40,670 nt of DNA, from the NCBI GenBank assembly GCA_905235605.1, contig CAJOMF010000053.1, forward strand, positions 1 through 40,670, written 5' to 3'. This DNA comes from an uncultured bacterium. Lineage in GTDB: Bacteria; UBP6; UBA1177. Position 1 is the first letter of the stretch. Every line of letters begins with the position of its first letter. The position numbers and the translations under genes are program-made. The notes beneath the pieces were generated by a model, which did not search any database, had not been told where the DNA came from, and was given only the letters and a program-made list of their open reading frames with translations. Positions 39,637-40,670 of this stretch are shown here, in pieces.

Positions 39637-40430
39637 ATGGTCAAAATTATTCCGATCGATCACCTCTTTCCTTATATCGGCGGAAAGAAAGCACTCAGGC
39701 CGCACATAGTGCCGATGATTCCGGGCGACATTTCGACTTATGTCGAACCGTTCTTCGGCGGCGGGGCTATTTATTTTGCCCGCGAGAAATGGGCTCCTTG
39801 CGAAATTATCAATGATATCAACGATGAGATAATCAATCTCTACCGGATCGTGAAAGAGCGCGGAGAGGAATTTGCGCGGGAATTCAACTTCGTTTTCAGT
39901 TCCAGGTCCTTTTTTAACAGGATGCGGGAATTTACCCCCCCCAAGAAAATCATCGATATTTTCAAGCATTTAGGACTTTATATCTGCTGAATTTCTGTTT
40001 TGGGGCAAGAATCGTCAATCCGACTTATGCGCCGGGAAATCTGAGCACTGTCGAAAATATCCAGTCCAGGATCATTGCAATCTCGAAACGACTGCAGAAA
40101 ACGAATATCGAATGTCTCGATTATTCAATTTTATTAGAGAGATACAATAAGCCGGACACGTTTTTTTACCTCGATCCGCCGTATTTCGAGACGGAACACT
40201 ACTACGCGGCAGGGAGCTTCGATCACGAGCAGTTGGCCGGACTGCTGAAGAAGAGCAAGGCACGGTGGATACTGAGTTATAACGATTGCCCTGAAATTTG
40301 TGAATTGTATAAGGATTTCAAGCAGAAAACGTTCAATAGACGCTGTTCGCTGAACAACCGGAATGCGAAAGATTTCGGAGAACTTCTGGTTTGGAATTTT
40401 GACGAGAAAATTCAGGAAACTCTATTCTGA
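39637..40430 (+). CDS. Dam-type adenine DNA methyltransferase, frameshifted at a C8 run
   Basis: A D12-class N6-adenine methyltransferase in two frames. The first (39637 to TGA at 39990) has YIGGKKALRPHI and motif I region YVEPFFGGGAIYF; the second continues with YLLNFCFGARIVNPTYAPGN, motif IV FFYLDPPYFETEHYY, and ends at 40430. Adding one C to the C8 run (39935-39942), or a -1 slip on it, gives a single ~264-residue protein of normal Dam size. Near the right end, this is where Mu carries mom, so it likely protects phage DNA from restriction. The C8 tract could be a phase-variation switch or a sequence error. Confidence 0.85.
39935..39942 (+). repeat. C8 homopolymer in the methyltransferase gene
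   Basis: Eight consecutive C residues at the point where the reading frame breaks. In this frame codons are ACC CCC CCC AAG; a ninth C would restore the full-length enzyme. Confidence 0.85.
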
Positions 40431-40493
40431 AAGCAATAGTCACTTGAGTCCGATTGAAAAGCGGTAGCTGTAAATTATAGACATAGCGTTTTG

Positions 40494-40516
40494 CAGCAGT
40501 TTTTCGCTGTTTTTTT
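40494..40516 (+). terminator. Weak candidate terminator after the methyltransferase gene
   Basis: CAGC (40494-40497), loop AGTTTTTC-like, GCTG (40506-40509), then seven T. The stem is only 4 bp, so efficiency would be low. Confidence 0.3.
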
Positions 40517-40520
40517 GAGT

Positions 40521-40563
40521 TTTGTGACAAACTGCGTGCGTTATTTGTGACAAACTGCGTGCG
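40521..40563 (-). repeat. Right-end transposase-site candidates R2 and R1
   Basis: TTTGTGACAAACTGCGTGCG occurs exactly twice, at 40521-40540 and 40544-40563, 3 bases apart. On the minus strand each reads CGCACGCAGTTTGTCACAAA, matching the two left-end sites at their core. Close pairing at one end and wide spacing at the other is the usual asymmetry of Mu ends. Confidence 0.65.
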
Positions 40564-40572
40564 CGGTTATAG

Positions 40573-40576
40573 GTTC
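40573..40576. repeat. Inferred target-site duplication, right copy (GTTC)
   Basis: Matches 7463-7466. See the left copy; extended to 5 bp the copies are GGTTC and CGTTC. Confidence 0.5.
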
Positions 40577-40670
40577 TATCAGGATGAAGCGGTTTTTCTG
40601 CTGCAATACAAAGATGCGGCAGCTGCCGAAAAATATCTTCTTGCAAGAAAAGACAAACTTGATCAAATAT
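40577..40670 (+). CDS. 3' part of the interrupted discoidin-like host gene (runs off window)
   Basis: Open to the window edge in the frame TAT CAG GAT GAA, reading YQDEAVFLLQYKDAAAAEKY then LLARKDKLDQI. When joined to codon 7464-7466 it continues the C-terminal domain of the 6366 gene, at a point where that domain is about 50 residues short. No start codon context of its own. Confidence 0.55.

Larger units (their letters stand above)
7467..40572 (+). mobile_element. Mu-like transposable prophage
   Basis: Contains MuA- and MuB-like transposition proteins, GemA, a Mor-like activator, Mu-type head genes (DUF935 portal, MuF, gpG, gpI-type protease) and a complete contractile tail set. Left and right termini share inverted TATAA and a TTTGTSACAAAT site whose centre lies 23 bases from the inferred end on both sides (7490 and 40549). 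About 33.1 kb, somewhat shorter than Mu. No tyrosine or serine integrase was seen, as expected for replicative transposition. Exact end bases are uncertain by one or two. Confidence 0.85.

Noticed and set aside
7467-40572. Site-specific integrase and attachment core
   Set aside because: No tyrosine or serine recombinase is encoded; the MuA/MuB pair and short target duplication explain integration.
1-40670. tRNA or rRNA genes
   Set aside because: No cloverleaf-like or ribosomal sequence was noticed by eye on either strand; a tRNA at the integration site is not expected for a transposing phage.

Overview
The window is a piece of bacterial chromosome carrying the end of an Rhs polymorphic-toxin locus (1-7466), a Mu-like transposable prophage of about 33 kb (about 7467-40572), and about 100 bases of host sequence on the far side. 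Lipobox signals, a two-component spanin pair and an Rhs locus point to a diderm (Gram-negative type) host. The taxon cannot be fixed from the sequence alone.

Region 1 (1-7466) starts inside an Rhs/YD-repeat gene. The core ends with the usual DPxG...DPxG motif and is followed by a C-terminal domain with an HEFGH zinc-protease motif, then by a ~80-100 residue tail ending in NVDPYWY. That tail recurs three more times downstream as orphan or broken copies. Each copy ends in TAT TGG TAT TAG and is followed by the start of an exported or membrane protein: WG-repeat protein, lipoprotein, ankyrin membrane protein, and a discoidin-like protein. The arrangement looks like an array of immunity genes left behind by successive toxin-cassette replacements, with the shared tail as homology.

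Region 2 is the prophage. It appears to split the last host gene: 6366-7466 rejoins in frame with 40577-40670 across a GTTC duplication, and both ends carry TATAA plus TTTGTSACAAA sites at the same distance from the inferred terminus. Genes run in three blocks. (i) An early rightward block, 8.4-15.9 kb, opposite a leftward repressor: Ner-like protein, MuA, MuB, GemA/gp16, DUF3164, Mor-like activator, HAD protein and small proteins. (ii) A leftward block, 24.1 to 15.9 kb: putative holin, small and large terminase, baseplate V, portal, gpG, DUF5675, fiber, spanins, and a MuF protein ending in a papain-like toxin domain. (iii) A rightward block, 24.3-40.4 kb: protease/scaffold, capsid, decoration, neck, sheath, tube, frameshifted tail chaperone, tape measure, gpU, gpD, gpX, baseplate proteins, gpI, fiber and a Dam-type methylase. 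Blocks ii and iii diverge from a region holding a perfect palindrome with 12-bp arms, so late transcription is probably bidirectional.

Three items deserve most attention: the MuF toxin with a convergent candidate immunity gene 2 bases from its stop; the Rhs tail/immunity array; and a dispersed palindromic element (core GCCGGATAATATCCGGC) found at gene junctions and also inserted in frame inside MuA, GemA and the portal gene, with compensatory changes in its stem. Four coding disruptions (a short A run, T7, T6, C8) raise the possibility of homopolymer sequence errors and are flagged where they matter.
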